Part shown: positions 1 to 8,590 of the stretch, one piece after another
Numbering within the stretch: position 1 is the first letter of the stretch
Layout of the letters: each line of letters begins with the position of its first letter
DNA from: Myxococcales bacterium
GTDB taxonomy: Bacteria; Myxococcota; Polyangia; Fen-1088
Direction of reading: 5' to 3'
NCBI GenBank assembly: GCA_003153875.1
Contig: PMBY01000451.1
Span: forward strand, 1 to 24,410
DNA: 24,410 nucleotides
Notes under the pieces: model-generated
Databases searched by the model: none
What the model saw: only the letters and a program-made list of their open reading frames with translations
Told to the model about the DNA's origin: nothing
Position numbers and translations under genes: made by a program

Positions 1-173
1 GCCTTCATGGTTCTGAATGACCCATAGCAGCCCGGCCTGACGGTCGGCGCCTGCCCGTCCGAGCGGCCTGGGGCGCGCTGGCAAGGACGGACGGCGTGTG
101 GAGCGAGGGTGTACCTGTACGACGGCCTCGGGTGCTACAATGCGGACTTTCCGCCTGAGAGTCCCGCTTCTCC

Positions 174-1220
174 ATGCCTACCCTTGCCCCCATCTTGATT
201 TCCCTCCTGGCGATCGCGGGGAACGGCATGGACAGCAACGCGCCTCAATCCAGGTCACTGCCCGTGGTGCCGCTGTCGCGGGGCTTGGTCATCGTGCTGC
301 GGCCGTCGGATGTCGACGAGTTGACCCGCACCGCTCTCGCCCGGGTCACCGGGGAGCTGACCGCGGCCGAGTTCCAGACCACCTTCGTCCCCCTCGACCC
401 GAGCCAGGATCCCACGAGCCAGGTTGAAACCGTGGCCCCCGAATCCCGCGCCGTTGCCGCCTTTGCCATCGCTCACATTGGCGATCCCCAGGGCCACACG
501 ATTGCCATCTGGGTTTCGGATCGGGTGGGACGGCGAACCAGCATTCTGCGAATGGCCATCCAGGGCGACGACATCAGCCACGATGCCGCGGTGCTGGCCG
601 TTAACGCTATCGAACTGATTCGCGTCAGCCTGGCAGGCCTGTGGCCTGCGCCTCCGCCGGCCGCCCCAAACCATGACCGCGTTGCCAAACCATCGCAGCG
701 GCCACAGGTCACTCTTGGCCTGGGAATCACCGCGCAGCAGGACATTGCGCTTCAATGGCCCCAGTTGATGGGTTCATTGATGGCAATGGTGACATGGCCG
801 CGCGGACTGGGGATAAGGGCTGAGCTGAGCGGCCTTGGCCCAGCTCTGACGCTCCACGGATCCGATGGAACCGCTGGCGTGTACCGTCAGCACGCGTCGC
901 TGGGACTGGTCTGGACCTTCCTCCGGCGGACGCGGGTCAAGTCGTTCATTGTCGTGTCGGGCGGCGTGGCGCACCTGAGCGGTGAAGGCGCGACCAATGA
1001 TCCCGCGCGAGCGATTCCGCGCTCTGGCTCCGCCTGGTCGGCGCTGGGTGCGGCCGGCATTGCGGCAGCGCTGCGCCTCAGTGGTAGGCTCTGGTTGGCG
1101 GCAGAAATCGACTGTCTTGCGAACCTGCCACCACTGGTCATCCGCATCGCCGGCACCGACAAGAGGCAATTCTCCTACCCCGGAGTCCTGGCAAATGTTG
1201 GGCTACACATCAGTTTCTAG
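174..1220 (+). CDS. Uncharacterised envelope protein, possible outer-membrane barrel
   Basis: A 348-aa protein I cannot assign to a named family. It starts at an ATG with a short uncharged hydrophobic stretch (about residues 3-16) that could be a weak signal peptide. Residues 35-155 look globular, with alternating helix- and strand-like segments and a helix containing AVNAIELIRVSL. A Pro-rich linker with APPPAAP follows near residue 160. The C-terminal half has alternating hydrophobic and polar strands and ends in LHISF; a terminal Phe is common in outer-membrane beta-barrels. From memory, proteins with this layout occur in myxobacterial genomes near sigma factor genes, but no function is known to me. 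No good ribosome binding site is visible. Its last 26 nt overlap the next gene, so the two are probably co-transcribed. The barrel is an inference. Confidence 0.6.
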   Translation: MPTLAPILISLLAIAGNGMDSNAPQSRSLPVVPLSRGLVIVLRPSDVDELTRTALARVTGELTAAEFQTTFVPLDPSQDPTSQVETVAPESRAVAAFAIAHIGDPQGHTIAIWVSDRVGRRTSILRMAIQGDDISHDAAVLAVNAIELIRVSLAGLWPAPPPAAPNHDRVAKPSQRPQVTLGLGITAQQDIALQWPQLMGSLMAMVTWPRGLGIRAELSGLGPALTLHGSDGTAGVYRQHASLGLVWTFLRRTRVKSFIVVSGGVAHLSGEGATNDPARAIPRSGSAWSALGAAGIAAALRLSGRLWLAAEIDCLANLPPLVIRIAGTDKRQFSYPGVLANVGLHISF

Positions 1221-2055
1221 ATGGCTGCTGCTGCTAGCGGCCGTGGCGGCCTGCTCGCCACGAACCTTGACACTGGTGGATCTCTATTCGGACGGGGGCC
1301 CTCCGCCAGCCTTAATCGACGGCAAGCCCGCCGCCGCCCCCGATACCGCTATTCCCGACGCCGCTTCCGATGCCGCCACTCCCGCCAACTTGTTGAGCGG
1401 GCTGGTGGGCCTGTGGCACTTCGACGACCCCGTTGGCAGCACTCTCGCGCGCGATTCGTCGGGCAACGGCAACGACGCGACACTGGTGGGCCTGGACCCA
1501 GCCCAGGCCTGGGTTCCCGGTCGCCAAGGTGGGGCGCTGGACACCAATGGCGTGGGGTACGCTTCGGTGGCCGACTCCCCAAGCATCGACAGCATCACCG
1601 CCGAGGTTACGCTTTCCGCCTGGGTCTACTTCGACGGGGTCATTCCGGTTGACTATGGGACCGCGCTGTCGCGACAGATCCGAACCACCAACGAGCAGTA
1701 CTACCACCTGTCGCTGTATCAGGATGGCACCCCCACCCTGTTCATAGGTTTCTCGGCCAGCATCGCAGCCGCCCGGCCGACCGCGCCCCAACCAGTTACT
1801 CCCAGACACTGGACCCACATGGCGGGAACCTACGATGGCAGCCTGGCCACCTTGTACGTGGATGGCGTCGCAGTCGGCTCGCGACCGATCGTGGGGGTCT
1901 TTCCCCGCGACGCGGTTCCGGTGATCTTGGGTGGCAATGGCAACGCCGGGGCGGTTTCCGAATTCTTTCCCGGCCGCCTCGACGAGATCGCGCTCTACAA
2001 CCGCGCGCTCAGCCCTGACGAGATCAAACTGCTCGCGACTCCAGTTGCCTTCTAG
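1195..2055 (+). CDS. LamG/concanavalin A-like domain lipoprotein
   Basis: A 286-aa predicted lipoprotein. I chose the ATG at 1195 although the frame is open further upstream, because it gives a clean signal: Arg9, then WLLLLAAVAAC with lipidated Cys20. A short Ala/Asp/Pro-rich spacer (about residues 30-65) leads into a LamG/laminin-G-3 jelly-roll domain. Family hallmarks visible include GLVGLWHFDD, RDSSGNGNDATL, the LSAWVYF strand, WTHMAGTYDG, ATLYVDGVAVGS and the closing FPGRLDEIALYNRALS. Such domains usually bind carbohydrate or protein and are often found beside glycosidases, as here (GH29 gene 47 bp downstream). No catalytic residues are expected. It probably sits on the membrane surface as a glycan-binding protein; the ligand cannot be read from sequence. 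Confidence 0.85.
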   Translation: MLGYTSVSRWLLLLAAVAACSPRTLTLVDLYSDGGPPPALIDGKPAAAPDTAIPDAASDAATPANLLSGLVGLWHFDDPVGSTLARDSSGNGNDATLVGLDPAQAWVPGRQGGALDTNGVGYASVADSPSIDSITAEVTLSAWVYFDGVIPVDYGTALSRQIRTTNEQYYHLSLYQDGTPTLFIGFSASIAAARPTAPQPVTPRHWTHMAGTYDGSLATLYVDGVAVGSRPIVGVFPRDAVPVILGGNGNAGAVSEFFPGRLDEIALYNRALSPDEIKLLATPVAF

Positions 2056-2102
2056 TCACGCCATCTGTTTCAAATCTTGGTTCCGCCGCACCAGAAATCC
2101 TC

Positions 2103-3977
2103 ATGCAGATGAATACGAAGACCAGCTTGTTTCTTGTCGCTTGCACACTTGGACTCGCTTGCACCAACAGCGCCTCCGACGTGATCCGCGACGGATCGGC
2201 AGGTGGTTCGCTTGCACCTGGAGGCAGCTCAGGAACCGCAGGAAGCCTGTCGACCGGAGGCGCCACCAGCGGCATCTCGACTCAAACTGGGGGCAATATC
2301 GGCGGAACAACCAATGCGATTTCGTCGTCATCACAATCTTCAGGAGGGACAACGTCAACCTCCTCCAGCCCGGCAGGTGGGTCCAGCACTGGTGGTGAAA
2401 CGACGTCCTCGGGCGGCAGTGCAGCAGCGGACGCCGGCGTGGACCGCGCCCAATCTGGCGGCACTCCCGCAGCCGACGCCGACGTGGACCGCCCGCTTGC
2501 TGGCGGCTCCGGCGGCACTGCGACGACTTCAGCCGGCGGCAGCGGCGGCGTCTCGACCACCGCTGCGACAGGTGGCTCTGGTGGGCAGTCAGCCGTTCCC
2601 GATGCAGGCACGTTGCCATCGCCAGACGGCGGCACCGGGAGGACGTGGCAGCAGATCCAAAGTGACTTTATCGACTTGCGGTTCGGCATGTTCATCTGTT
2701 TGGGGATTCTCACCTACACAGGATCCTGGGGGCAGGCCAATCTCCCCATCAACCAGTTCAATCCCGCCAATCTCGACTGCAATCAGTGGGCTACTGCGGC
2801 CGCCAGCGCCAAGATGAAGTTTGGTGTACTCACCACCCGCCATCACGATGGCTTTGCCTTGTGGCCAAGCAAGGCCAGCAACTTCAACGTGGGAAGCATC
2901 CCGTGGCGTTCCGGCAAGGGAGACGTGGTGCAAGAGTATGTCACCGCCTTCCGCGCCAAGGGGCTGGAGCCGGGGCTGTACTACTCGATTTGGGATTCAA
3001 CCCAAAACAACGGCAATAACGGGGCGCTCTCGGCCACGCAGATGCAGTACATCAAGACCCAGCTCACTGAGCTTCTGTCCAACTATGGCAAGATTCCACT
3101 GCTGGTACTCGACGGTTGGGCCTGGAAGATGGGACACAGGAATGCCCCGTTCGCCGAAATCCACGACTTCATCAAGTCTTTGCAACCCGAAATCTTGATA
3201 GTCGACCATGACGGAATCCAGGGGCCTTGGGACGCTGACTTGGTGATGTACGAAGAGCCCAAAGGGGTGTTCTCGCCCACGGGAAACACAATCGCGGCGG
3301 CCCAGGACAACAAGATCAATGGCACAGGTGGCAACGACTGGTATTGGGCGCCAGACATCGGCTCCTTGATGACCGTCAGCTCGATCGTCGATGGTCATCT
3401 CAAGAAGCTGGAGGCAGGCTACACCAATTTCATCCTGAACTGCCCGCCCAATCGCGATGGGCAGTTGGATGCGGCCATTGTGACCATCCTCGGTCAAGTG
3501 GGCAGTTCATGGACGCCCAACGCCGGCAGGCCGCCCTTGCCCACGCAACCCCCTCTCAATGAGCATCCGTACATGCCCACAGGGGCCATTGCGACCAGCG
3601 GAACGGCCTTCAACGCCATTGATGGCGTGAACGACGTGGGAGCCTTCGGCGTCTGGACATCCTCGACCAGCTTCCCGCAATCGCTGACCATCGATCTCGG
3701 TTCCGTGAAGCCCGATGTCGGCTACTTCGGCTATCTTCCGGGTTACTCAGGCAGCGGGCCAACCACGAACGGCAGCATCACCTCCTACAAGATCTTGGTC
3801 AGCAGCGACAATTCCACCTACACCGTGGCTACCTCGGGAGCCTGGCCGGGAGATGGTAAGTACAAAGGGGTTCTCTTCGGTCCCGTGGCTGCGCGCTACG
3901 TTCGACTGGAGGCCGATGCCGCCAACGGAGGTGGCGGCGCCCAGGCCACCGAAGTGGTCGTGGGCGCTAGGCGCTAG
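2103..3977 (+). CDS. GH29 alpha-L-fucosidase lipoprotein with F5/8 type C domain
   Basis: A 624-aa secreted glycosidase, expected to release alpha-linked L-fucose from glycans. The N-terminus has a lipoprotein-like signal ending in LGLAC (Cys20; Cys14 in LVAC is less likely because the hydrophobic core would be very short). Residues 25-178 are a Ser/Gly/Thr/Ala tether. The GH29 barrel starts near residue 180: RFGMFICLG, then the substrate-binding TTRHHDGFALW (His-His-Asp-Gly at 247-250), GLEPGLYYSIWD, and LLVLDGWAW, whose Asp337 fits the GH29 nucleophile. The region from about residue 490 is a discoidin-like (F5/8 type C, CBM32-like) domain with LTIDLGS and ARYVRLEA. The general acid/base varies between GH29 members and I do not assign it. 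It may share a transcript with the LamG gene upstream. Confidence 0.9.
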   Translation: MQMNTKTSLFLVACTLGLACTNSASDVIRDGSAGGSLAPGGSSGTAGSLSTGGATSGISTQTGGNIGGTTNAISSSSQSSGGTTSTSSSPAGGSSTGGETTSSGGSAAADAGVDRAQSGGTPAADADVDRPLAGGSGGTATTSAGGSGGVSTTAATGGSGGQSAVPDAGTLPSPDGGTGRTWQQIQSDFIDLRFGMFICLGILTYTGSWGQANLPINQFNPANLDCNQWATAAASAKMKFGVLTTRHHDGFALWPSKASNFNVGSIPWRSGKGDVVQEYVTAFRAKGLEPGLYYSIWDSTQNNGNNGALSATQMQYIKTQLTELLSNYGKIPLLVLDGWAWKMGHRNAPFAEIHDFIKSLQPEILIVDHDGIQGPWDADLVMYEEPKGVFSPTGNTIAAAQDNKINGTGGNDWYWAPDIGSLMTVSSIVDGHLKKLEAGYTNFILNCPPNRDGQLDAAIVTILGQVGSSWTPNAGRPPLPTQPPLNEHPYMPTGAIATSGTAFNAIDGVNDVGAFGVWTSSTSFPQSLTIDLGSVKPDVGYFGYLPGYSGSGPTTNGSITSYKILVSSDNSTYTVATSGAWPGDGKYKGVLFGPVAARYVRLEADAANGGGGAQATEVVVGARR

Positions 3978-4067
3978 GCCGACGCGAGCGCGACATTCAT
4001 GTCTGGCCACTCGCAGTTCTTCATTGCCAGCCCCTCAGATTCTGTACGGTTAGCGTCTCCCCGGGTA

Positions 4068-4083
4068 TGGCACGGGCCTTGCT
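4068..4083 (+). promoter_or_regulatory. Sigma-54 (RpoN) -24/-12 promoter
   Basis: The sequence TGGCACGGGCCTTGCT matches the sigma-54 consensus TGGCACG-N4-TTGCW at every defined position, with exactly 10 nt between the -24 GG and the -12 GC. It lies in the 258-bp gap between the GH29 and Kelch genes and points toward the latter. The start site would be near 4094, giving a leader of about 140 nt. Sigma-54 promoters need an AAA+ enhancer-binding protein; none is encoded in this window. Confidence 0.85.
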
Positions 4084-4122
4084 TTCCTGGAACGGATTTT
4101 AGATCTGTGTGGACACGCCCTT

Positions 4123-4160
4123 CCCAGAACTGGGCATCCGCTGGTCGATCTTGTGACCAG
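4123..4160 (+). promoter_or_regulatory. Two short perfect inverted repeats in the Kelch gene leader
   Basis: Downstream of the predicted sigma-54 start site lie two perfect inverted repeats. CCCAG-AA-CTGGG occupies 4123-4134. CTGGTC and GACCAG (4141-4146 and 4155-4160) flank an 8-nt spacer and could form a 6-bp RNA hairpin. They share a CTGG core. They might be protein-binding sites or leader RNA structure; the role is unknown and chance occurrence is possible. Confidence 0.35.
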
Positions 4161-4222
4161 AAAGACTCCTTCCCGGAACTATCCAGCTGTGTCAACGTCC
4201 CTCCGTACCCATTCCTTTCCTC

Positions 4223-4229
4223 AAGGAGG
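4223..4229 (+). promoter_or_regulatory. Strong ribosome binding site for the Kelch protein
   Basis: AAGGAGG lies 6 nt before the ATG at 4236. This sets the start there, although the frame stays open back to 3999. The sigma-54 promoter at 4068 also falls inside that longer frame, which rules out the longer start. Confidence 0.85.
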
Positions 4230-4235
4230 CCAGCC

Positions 4236-7200
4236 ATGAAGCCGCGCACTAGCGCGATCGCCGCTCTCTTCTTCCTCGCTGCGTGCAACGAATCCGAACA
4301 AGTTCGCAACTCGGCGGAAGTCGAATCCTCGTCCCAGGCGCTGGGCAAGACTCCAGCAAGCGAGGTCGCAACCTGGCGAAAGGTCGGTGGCAGCACCCTG
4401 CCGGATGGCCGCTACTTGCAAGCGGTGGCCTTCGACGAAACTCGCAGGGTCGCCGTGATGTTCGGAGGGCTGAGCTACAACTCTTCCGCCGGCACGCTCT
4501 CCACAAATCAGGAGACCTGGGAGTGGAGTCTCGCGACGGGCGAATGGACCAATCGCACGGCAACCGGCACGCAGCCAGCGGCACGTTCCGGTGCGGCCAT
4601 GGCGTTCGATTCTCAGCGCAACAAGATCGTTCTCTTTGGCGGCCGCGCGGGCAGCGGATTCAACTACCAAGATACCTGGGAATGGGATCCAACAGGCGGC
4701 ACCTGGACGGATTTGACCGCGTCAGGCAGCCGCCCCAGCGCACGCAGCCAGCACGCCATGGTCTACCAGAAATCAACCGGGAAAATCCTGCTCTACGGAG
4801 GCGGGCGAAGCGACTCCTCCTCCTACGATGGCACGGGCATCATGGTTTCGTTCGGCGACACCTGGGAGTGGGATGCGGGAACCCACAGCTGGAGCCAACG
4901 CCAGCTACCCGCCAGCCCAGGGGCTCGACACGATCTGGGATTGGTGTGGGATTCCTCGCGCAACATGGCCGTACTCTTCGGGGGCATGCAGAAAGACACG
5001 GCCGGAGTCGACGGGATTCCCATGCAGGACACCTGGGACTGGGATCCCACTGCCGGCACTTGGACTGAGCGCACTACCCAAGGGAGCAAACCATCCCCTC
5101 GCTACGCCCACTCGATGGCCTTCGCCGGGGCTACCAAGAAGGCCATTGTCTTCGGCGGGTGGGACATCTCAACTGGGGGGAGCCTGAACGACTTGTGGGA
5201 GTGGGATCCGGTCAGTGGCGCATGGACTTTGCGCCTGGACGGGACCGAAACTGACACTCCATCGGCGCGCATGTATGCCTCCTTCGTCTCAGACGATGCG
5301 AAGGCACGGATCGAGTTGATAGCCGGCGCCACGATGGGCAATTCCTACTACTATGGGGGGGGAGGCATGGGTGGGGTGGTACCCGTGGGCCCCATGCCCA
5401 CGCCTTATGGCTGGCAGGGATCCAGGGAAGTTTGGGAGATCGATACAGCAACGTACGCGTGCAAGGATCGTTCGGCCCCAACCAATACGCCACTGCCGCG
5501 TTCGAATCATGCTTTGGCGTACAACCCGTCCACGGGGAAGACCTACGTCTTCGGCGGGATAGATTTGATGCAGAATGCTTTCGATGATCTATGGGAGTGG
5601 GATGGCAAGACCTGGACAGAGGTTGTCACCGATGTCCGGCCTGCCGCCCGCTCCGACGCTGGACTAGCCTACGATCCGGCCAGGAAATCTTTGATTCTCT
5701 ACGGCGGGCAAAGCTATTCAATGGGAGGCATGTACTATCAGACAGTCCTCGGCGACACCTGGGAGTGGAGCAGCACGACGCGACAGTGGACGGAGCTCTA
5801 CCCGAAATCAAGCCCCGACCCGCTCTACGGACATGGCATGGTCACAGACACGACCCGCAACAAGATCCTCCTCTTCGCCGGGATGAGCAACTACACAAAC
5901 TATGTGTACCCGCCAAGTGGCTACATGGATCCGATGCGCAACGATGTCTGGGAGTGGGACGGCAGCAAGATGAGTTGGACCAATCGCACGACTATTGTTG
6001 GCGCAAATGCGCCGACTCCTCGTCAGTATCCGATCCTCGCCTACGATCAGGCTCGCCAGAAGCTCTTCGTCGAGGAGAGCTCGACGTATGGCTTCTACGG
6101 CGGTGGCAGCAACAGCACCTTCTGGGAGTGGGATCCAGTCTCGGCGGGATGGTCCATGCGCACCACCGGCGACTATCTCGACTACGGCATGCCCTACTGT
6201 GCTTCCTACGATTCCACGCGGCGGCGTGAAATCGTCTTCGGCGACGTCTGGAGTCAGACGACGGGGAACCACGAGACCTGGGAGCTCGATTCCAAGGGCC
6301 CGACCTGGTACGTGCGCTCGATGGTCGACTCGCCCTCTACCGGCTACGGCGCTGCCATGGTGTTCGACTCTGCCCGCGGCGTGGTGGTCCTGTTTGGCGG
6401 CAATGCCAACGGCACCCCGACGGATGAAACCTGGGAATACAACGTAACCAGCCTGGGCAATGGCGAGGGTTGTTCCCCCAACACCGCTTCGGCCTGCGCC
6501 TCCGGCAACTGTGTCGACGGCGTGTGCTGCGAATCCGCATCCTGCACCGGTCCATGCAAGTCGTGCAACGTAAGTGGCCACGAAGGCACCTGCGTTCTCG
6601 CCCAGGCTGGCACGGAGGTTCCCGGAAGTTGTTCCAGCGGACAAGCCTGTGACGCCAGCGGGAATTGCAAGACCAACAATGGCCAAGCGTGTAGCAGTGG
6701 CAGCGCGTGCGCCTCGGGCTTCTGCGTGGACGGAGTATGTTGCAACAGTGCCTGCAATGGCACGTGTGCGTCCTGCAACCAGGCCGGACTTGCTGGAAAG
6801 TGTAGCCCCTACGCAGTCGGGACCGATCCGGAGAAAGAATGCAGCAAGGGCTCTGGAACCTGCAAGTCCACTTGTGACGGGGTCGGAGCATGCGAGTTCC
6901 CGTCGTACGGATCGAGCTGTGGTTCTTGCCTGGTCTGTGACGGCATGGGCTCGTGTAACGTGTCGGATCCTTCTTGCTATCCCTATGGTACCTATCCCTA
7001 CGGTACCTATCCCTACAGTACGGGCGGCTACGGCGGCTACGGCGGCTACGGATCGACCGGCTACGGCGGCTACGGCGGAACCACCAGCCGTGGCGGATCG
7101 ACCAGCTATGGCGGAACCACCAGCCGCGGCGGATCGACCAGCTACGGCGGGACCACCGCTCGCGGCGGATCGACAGGCTACGCCGGATCGACTGGCTACG

Positions 7201-7559
7201 GCGGATCGACCGGCTACGCCGGATCGACTGGCTACGGCGGATCGACCGGCTACGGTGGAGTAACTGGCTACGGCGGATCGACCAACTACGGCGGAGTGAC
7301 TGGCTACGGCGGAGTGACCGGCTACGGCGGAGTGACTGGCTACGGCGGAGTGACTGGCTACGGCGGATCGACTAGCCACGGCGGAGCGACTGGCTCACCT
7401 GGCGGTCGTGGCGGTACCCAAAGCGGCACGGGACAATTACACCGTGCGGGCTGCACTTGTGCGTTGGGAGACACAACACCTCCCGGCCCTGGTCCGGAAA
7501 CGTTCTTCTTCCTTGCCGGGGTTGCCGTCTTCCTGCGCCGGATTCGCAGACGGCTCTAG
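4236..7559 (+). CDS. Kelch beta-propeller surface protein with Cys-rich modules, YGG repeats and MYXO-CTERM-like tail
   Basis: A 1107-aa surface protein. The signal ends in the perfect lipobox LAAC (Cys17). About residues 40-745 are Kelch-type repeats: recurring DTWEWD or DLWEWD strands, ...W...R.TA spacing, and LFGG or VFGG turns, enough blades for one or two propellers. About residues 745-910 are Cys-rich modules of the type CASGNCVDGVCC...C.G.C.SC, present as two clear copies plus a degenerate third. Residues 915-1055 are Tyr/Gly/Ser/Thr repeats starting PYGTYPYGTYPYSTGGYGG. The C-terminus has GCTCALGD, a Pro/Gly spacer, FFFLAGVAVFL and RRIRRRL, the MYXO-CTERM layout of a Cys motif, hydrophobic segment and Arg cluster. 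That tail is processed by myxosortase in characterised cases. Having both a lipobox and this tail is odd. It probably acts as a displayed binding or adhesion protein; the ligand is unknown. A sigma-54 promoter lies upstream. Confidence 0.88.
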   Translation: MKPRTSAIAALFFLAACNESEQVRNSAEVESSSQALGKTPASEVATWRKVGGSTLPDGRYLQAVAFDETRRVAVMFGGLSYNSSAGTLSTNQETWEWSLATGEWTNRTATGTQPAARSGAAMAFDSQRNKIVLFGGRAGSGFNYQDTWEWDPTGGTWTDLTASGSRPSARSQHAMVYQKSTGKILLYGGGRSDSSSYDGTGIMVSFGDTWEWDAGTHSWSQRQLPASPGARHDLGLVWDSSRNMAVLFGGMQKDTAGVDGIPMQDTWDWDPTAGTWTERTTQGSKPSPRYAHSMAFAGATKKAIVFGGWDISTGGSLNDLWEWDPVSGAWTLRLDGTETDTPSARMYASFVSDDAKARIELIAGATMGNSYYYGGGGMGGVVPVGPMPTPYGWQGSREVWEIDTATYACKDRSAPTNTPLPRSNHALAYNPSTGKTYVFGGIDLMQNAFDDLWEWDGKTWTEVVTDVRPAARSDAGLAYDPARKSLILYGGQSYSMGGMYYQTVLGDTWEWSSTTRQWTELYPKSSPDPLYGHGMVTDTTRNKILLFAGMSNYTNYVYPPSGYMDPMRNDVWEWDGSKMSWTNRTTIVGANAPTPRQYPILAYDQARQKLFVEESSTYGFYGGGSNSTFWEWDPVSAGWSMRTTGDYLDYGMPYCASYDSTRRREIVFGDVWSQTTGNHETWELDSKGPTWYVRSMVDSPSTGYGAAMVFDSARGVVVLFGGNANGTPTDETWEYNVTSLGNGEGCSPNTASACASGNCVDGVCCESASCTGPCKSCNVSGHEGTCVLAQAGTEVPGSCSSGQACDASGNCKTNNGQACSSGSACASGFCVDGVCCNSACNGTCASCNQAGLAGKCSPYAVGTDPEKECSKGSGTCKSTCDGVGACEFPSYGSSCGSCLVCDGMGSCNVSDPSCYPYGTYPYGTYPYSTGGYGGYGGYGSTGYGGYGGTTSRGGSTSYGGTTSRGGSTSYGGTTARGGSTGYAGSTGYGGSTGYAGSTGYGGSTGYGGVTGYGGSTNYGGVTGYGGVTGYGGVTGYGGVTGYGGSTSHGGATGSPGGRGGTQSGTGQLHRAGCTCALGDTTPPGPGPETFFFLAGVAVFLRRIRRRL
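7024..7394 (+). repeat. In-frame tandem repeat encoding GYGGST/GYGGVT units
   Basis: An array of mostly 18-bp units such as GGCTACGGCGGATCGACC, with variants (GGAGTGACT, ACCACCAGC, CGCGGC), lies inside the Kelch gene. The units keep reading frame and encode Tyr/Gly/Ser/Thr-rich low-complexity protein. Near-identical neighbouring copies point to recent expansion by slippage or unequal recombination. The array also keeps the opposite strand open by codon bias, producing a false antisense ORF. Confidence 0.9.
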
Positions 7560-7567
7560 GAGTCAGG

Positions 7568-7584
7568 CGCCCGCGCTGCGGGTG
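7568..7584 (+). terminator. Possible GC-rich hairpin after the Kelch gene
   Basis: CCCGC-GCT-GCGGG at 7570-7582 forms a perfect 5-bp stem, extendable by a G-T and a C-G pair, 8 nt after the stop codon. There is no T-run downstream, so it is only a weak candidate for an intrinsic terminator. Confidence 0.25.
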
Positions 7585-7659
7585 ACCTCGATCACACGCG
7601 CGCCGCGACTGCGCCCGATTCCGGCTTGACACGCTTGGCACCCGGCACAGAGTGAAGGT

Positions 7660-8356
7660 ATGCGCAACATGGTGGGGCAGATGGCCATCTCCAGATCAGG
7701 GCGAATCAGCGCGAAACGCGCGAACGCCGCTGTCGGCGCCGTGCTCGCAATGCTGCTGGGGGGCTGTGGCAGCGGCGGCAACAACTCAGTCGATAGCGCG
7801 GCCGATGCGCCCCAAGCCAGCGCAACCACCTCGACCGGAACTGGCATCTTCAGCGGTACCGGTACCACCACGGGGCGCGACACCACGATCGGTACCGACA
7901 CCATCACCGGCACGGCCACCGTTACCGCTCCCGCGACCAGGTGAGGACGGTTCGCTCACCCTGAGCGGGGAAGCCTACCGCACGGCACCGGCAGGAACGA
8001 CCGGGTGCCTCTTCTTATCTACCAACCCTTGCTGGAAGCAGGAGACCTTTGCGGAAAGAAAATTGACCCCGGCGCAGCGCGATCAGCTCGATAGCCTGGT
8101 GGCGGCCATGCCGCCGGGCAAGTGCACGTCGGACGGCCGTACCGACCCGTGCATCCTCACGACGCTATCAATTGACGGCCTTTCTGATACCGATTGGCAG
8201 TCAGGGTGCCTTGGGACCTCAGGGCCTGGAACGCATCTGGCGGGCGACCGCGCGATTGTTTCGTTCATCGACAGCCTCGTGCCGGCGAATCTCCCAGTCG
8301 GCGTTGACGCATCCACCGGCGCCGATATGCGAATGGATTCCGCGCCGGGCCGGTAA
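7660..8356 (+). pseudogene. Frameshifted small secreted lipoprotein
   Basis: Two reading frames appear to be one broken gene. Frame A starts at the ATG at 7660 and encodes a Lys/Arg-rich n-region, AVGAVLAMLLGGC (lipidated Cys36) and a Thr/Gly linker, then hits TGA at 7942-7944. Directly there, the +1 frame continues as GEDGSLTLSGEAYRTAP into a globular domain of about 135 residues with five cysteines, ending at TAA 8354-8356. That second part has no early start codon of its own. The span is 697 nt, one more than 232 codons, so one extra base around 7925-7945 would explain it. The joined product would be about 231 aa: signal, tether, domain. I do not recognise the domain. It may be a real pseudogene, a base-calling error or a recoding event. 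GAAGG at 7653-7657 is a modest ribosome binding site. Confidence 0.6.
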
Positions 8357-8547
8357 TAGGGCGCTCGGAACCGCGGAATCTCCGACCGGCAACATTGGGA
8401 CGATTTCGACAGCAGGTCGCTCGCGAGACCTTGCGCCTCGGCGCACTCGCACGCCGACTTCCGCGTGGCTATGCCACGTTCCAGGGCCAACTCCGCCGCG
8501 CGCTTCTCAGCGCCTACCTCGGAATTGCGGAAGCCTCCAGCCGTCAG

Positions 8548-8561
8548 GGCTGTCTACAGCC
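8548..8561. terminator. Weak hairpin between convergent genes
   Basis: GGCTG-TCTA-CAGCC forms a 5-bp stem in the 234-bp gap between the broken lipoprotein gene and the convergent GH43 gene. On the + strand it is followed by GAAAA, not a T-run. I see nothing else in this gap. Confidence 0.2.
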
Positions 8562-8590
8562 GAAAACCGCCCTCTTCCGGTAAACTCACG

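Noticed and set aside
136..141. TACAAT as a -10 box for the first gene
   Set aside because: There is no acceptable -35 hexamer 16-18 bp upstream, so it is not supported on its own.
3999..4235. In-frame 79-residue N-terminal extension of the Kelch protein
   Set aside because: It contains the sigma-54 promoter, and the strong ribosome binding site plus lipobox place the start at 4236.
5808..7379. 523-aa open frame on the - strand with ASRSAVASH-like repeats
   Set aside because: It is antisense to the Kelch gene; the repeat array and codon bias keep it open. It has no ribosome binding site or recognisable domain.
7635..7650. Second sigma-54-like site (TGGCACCCGGCACAGA) ahead of the broken lipoprotein
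   Set aside because: The -24 half fits, but the -12 half lacks TTGC, so it is not a sigma-54 promoter.
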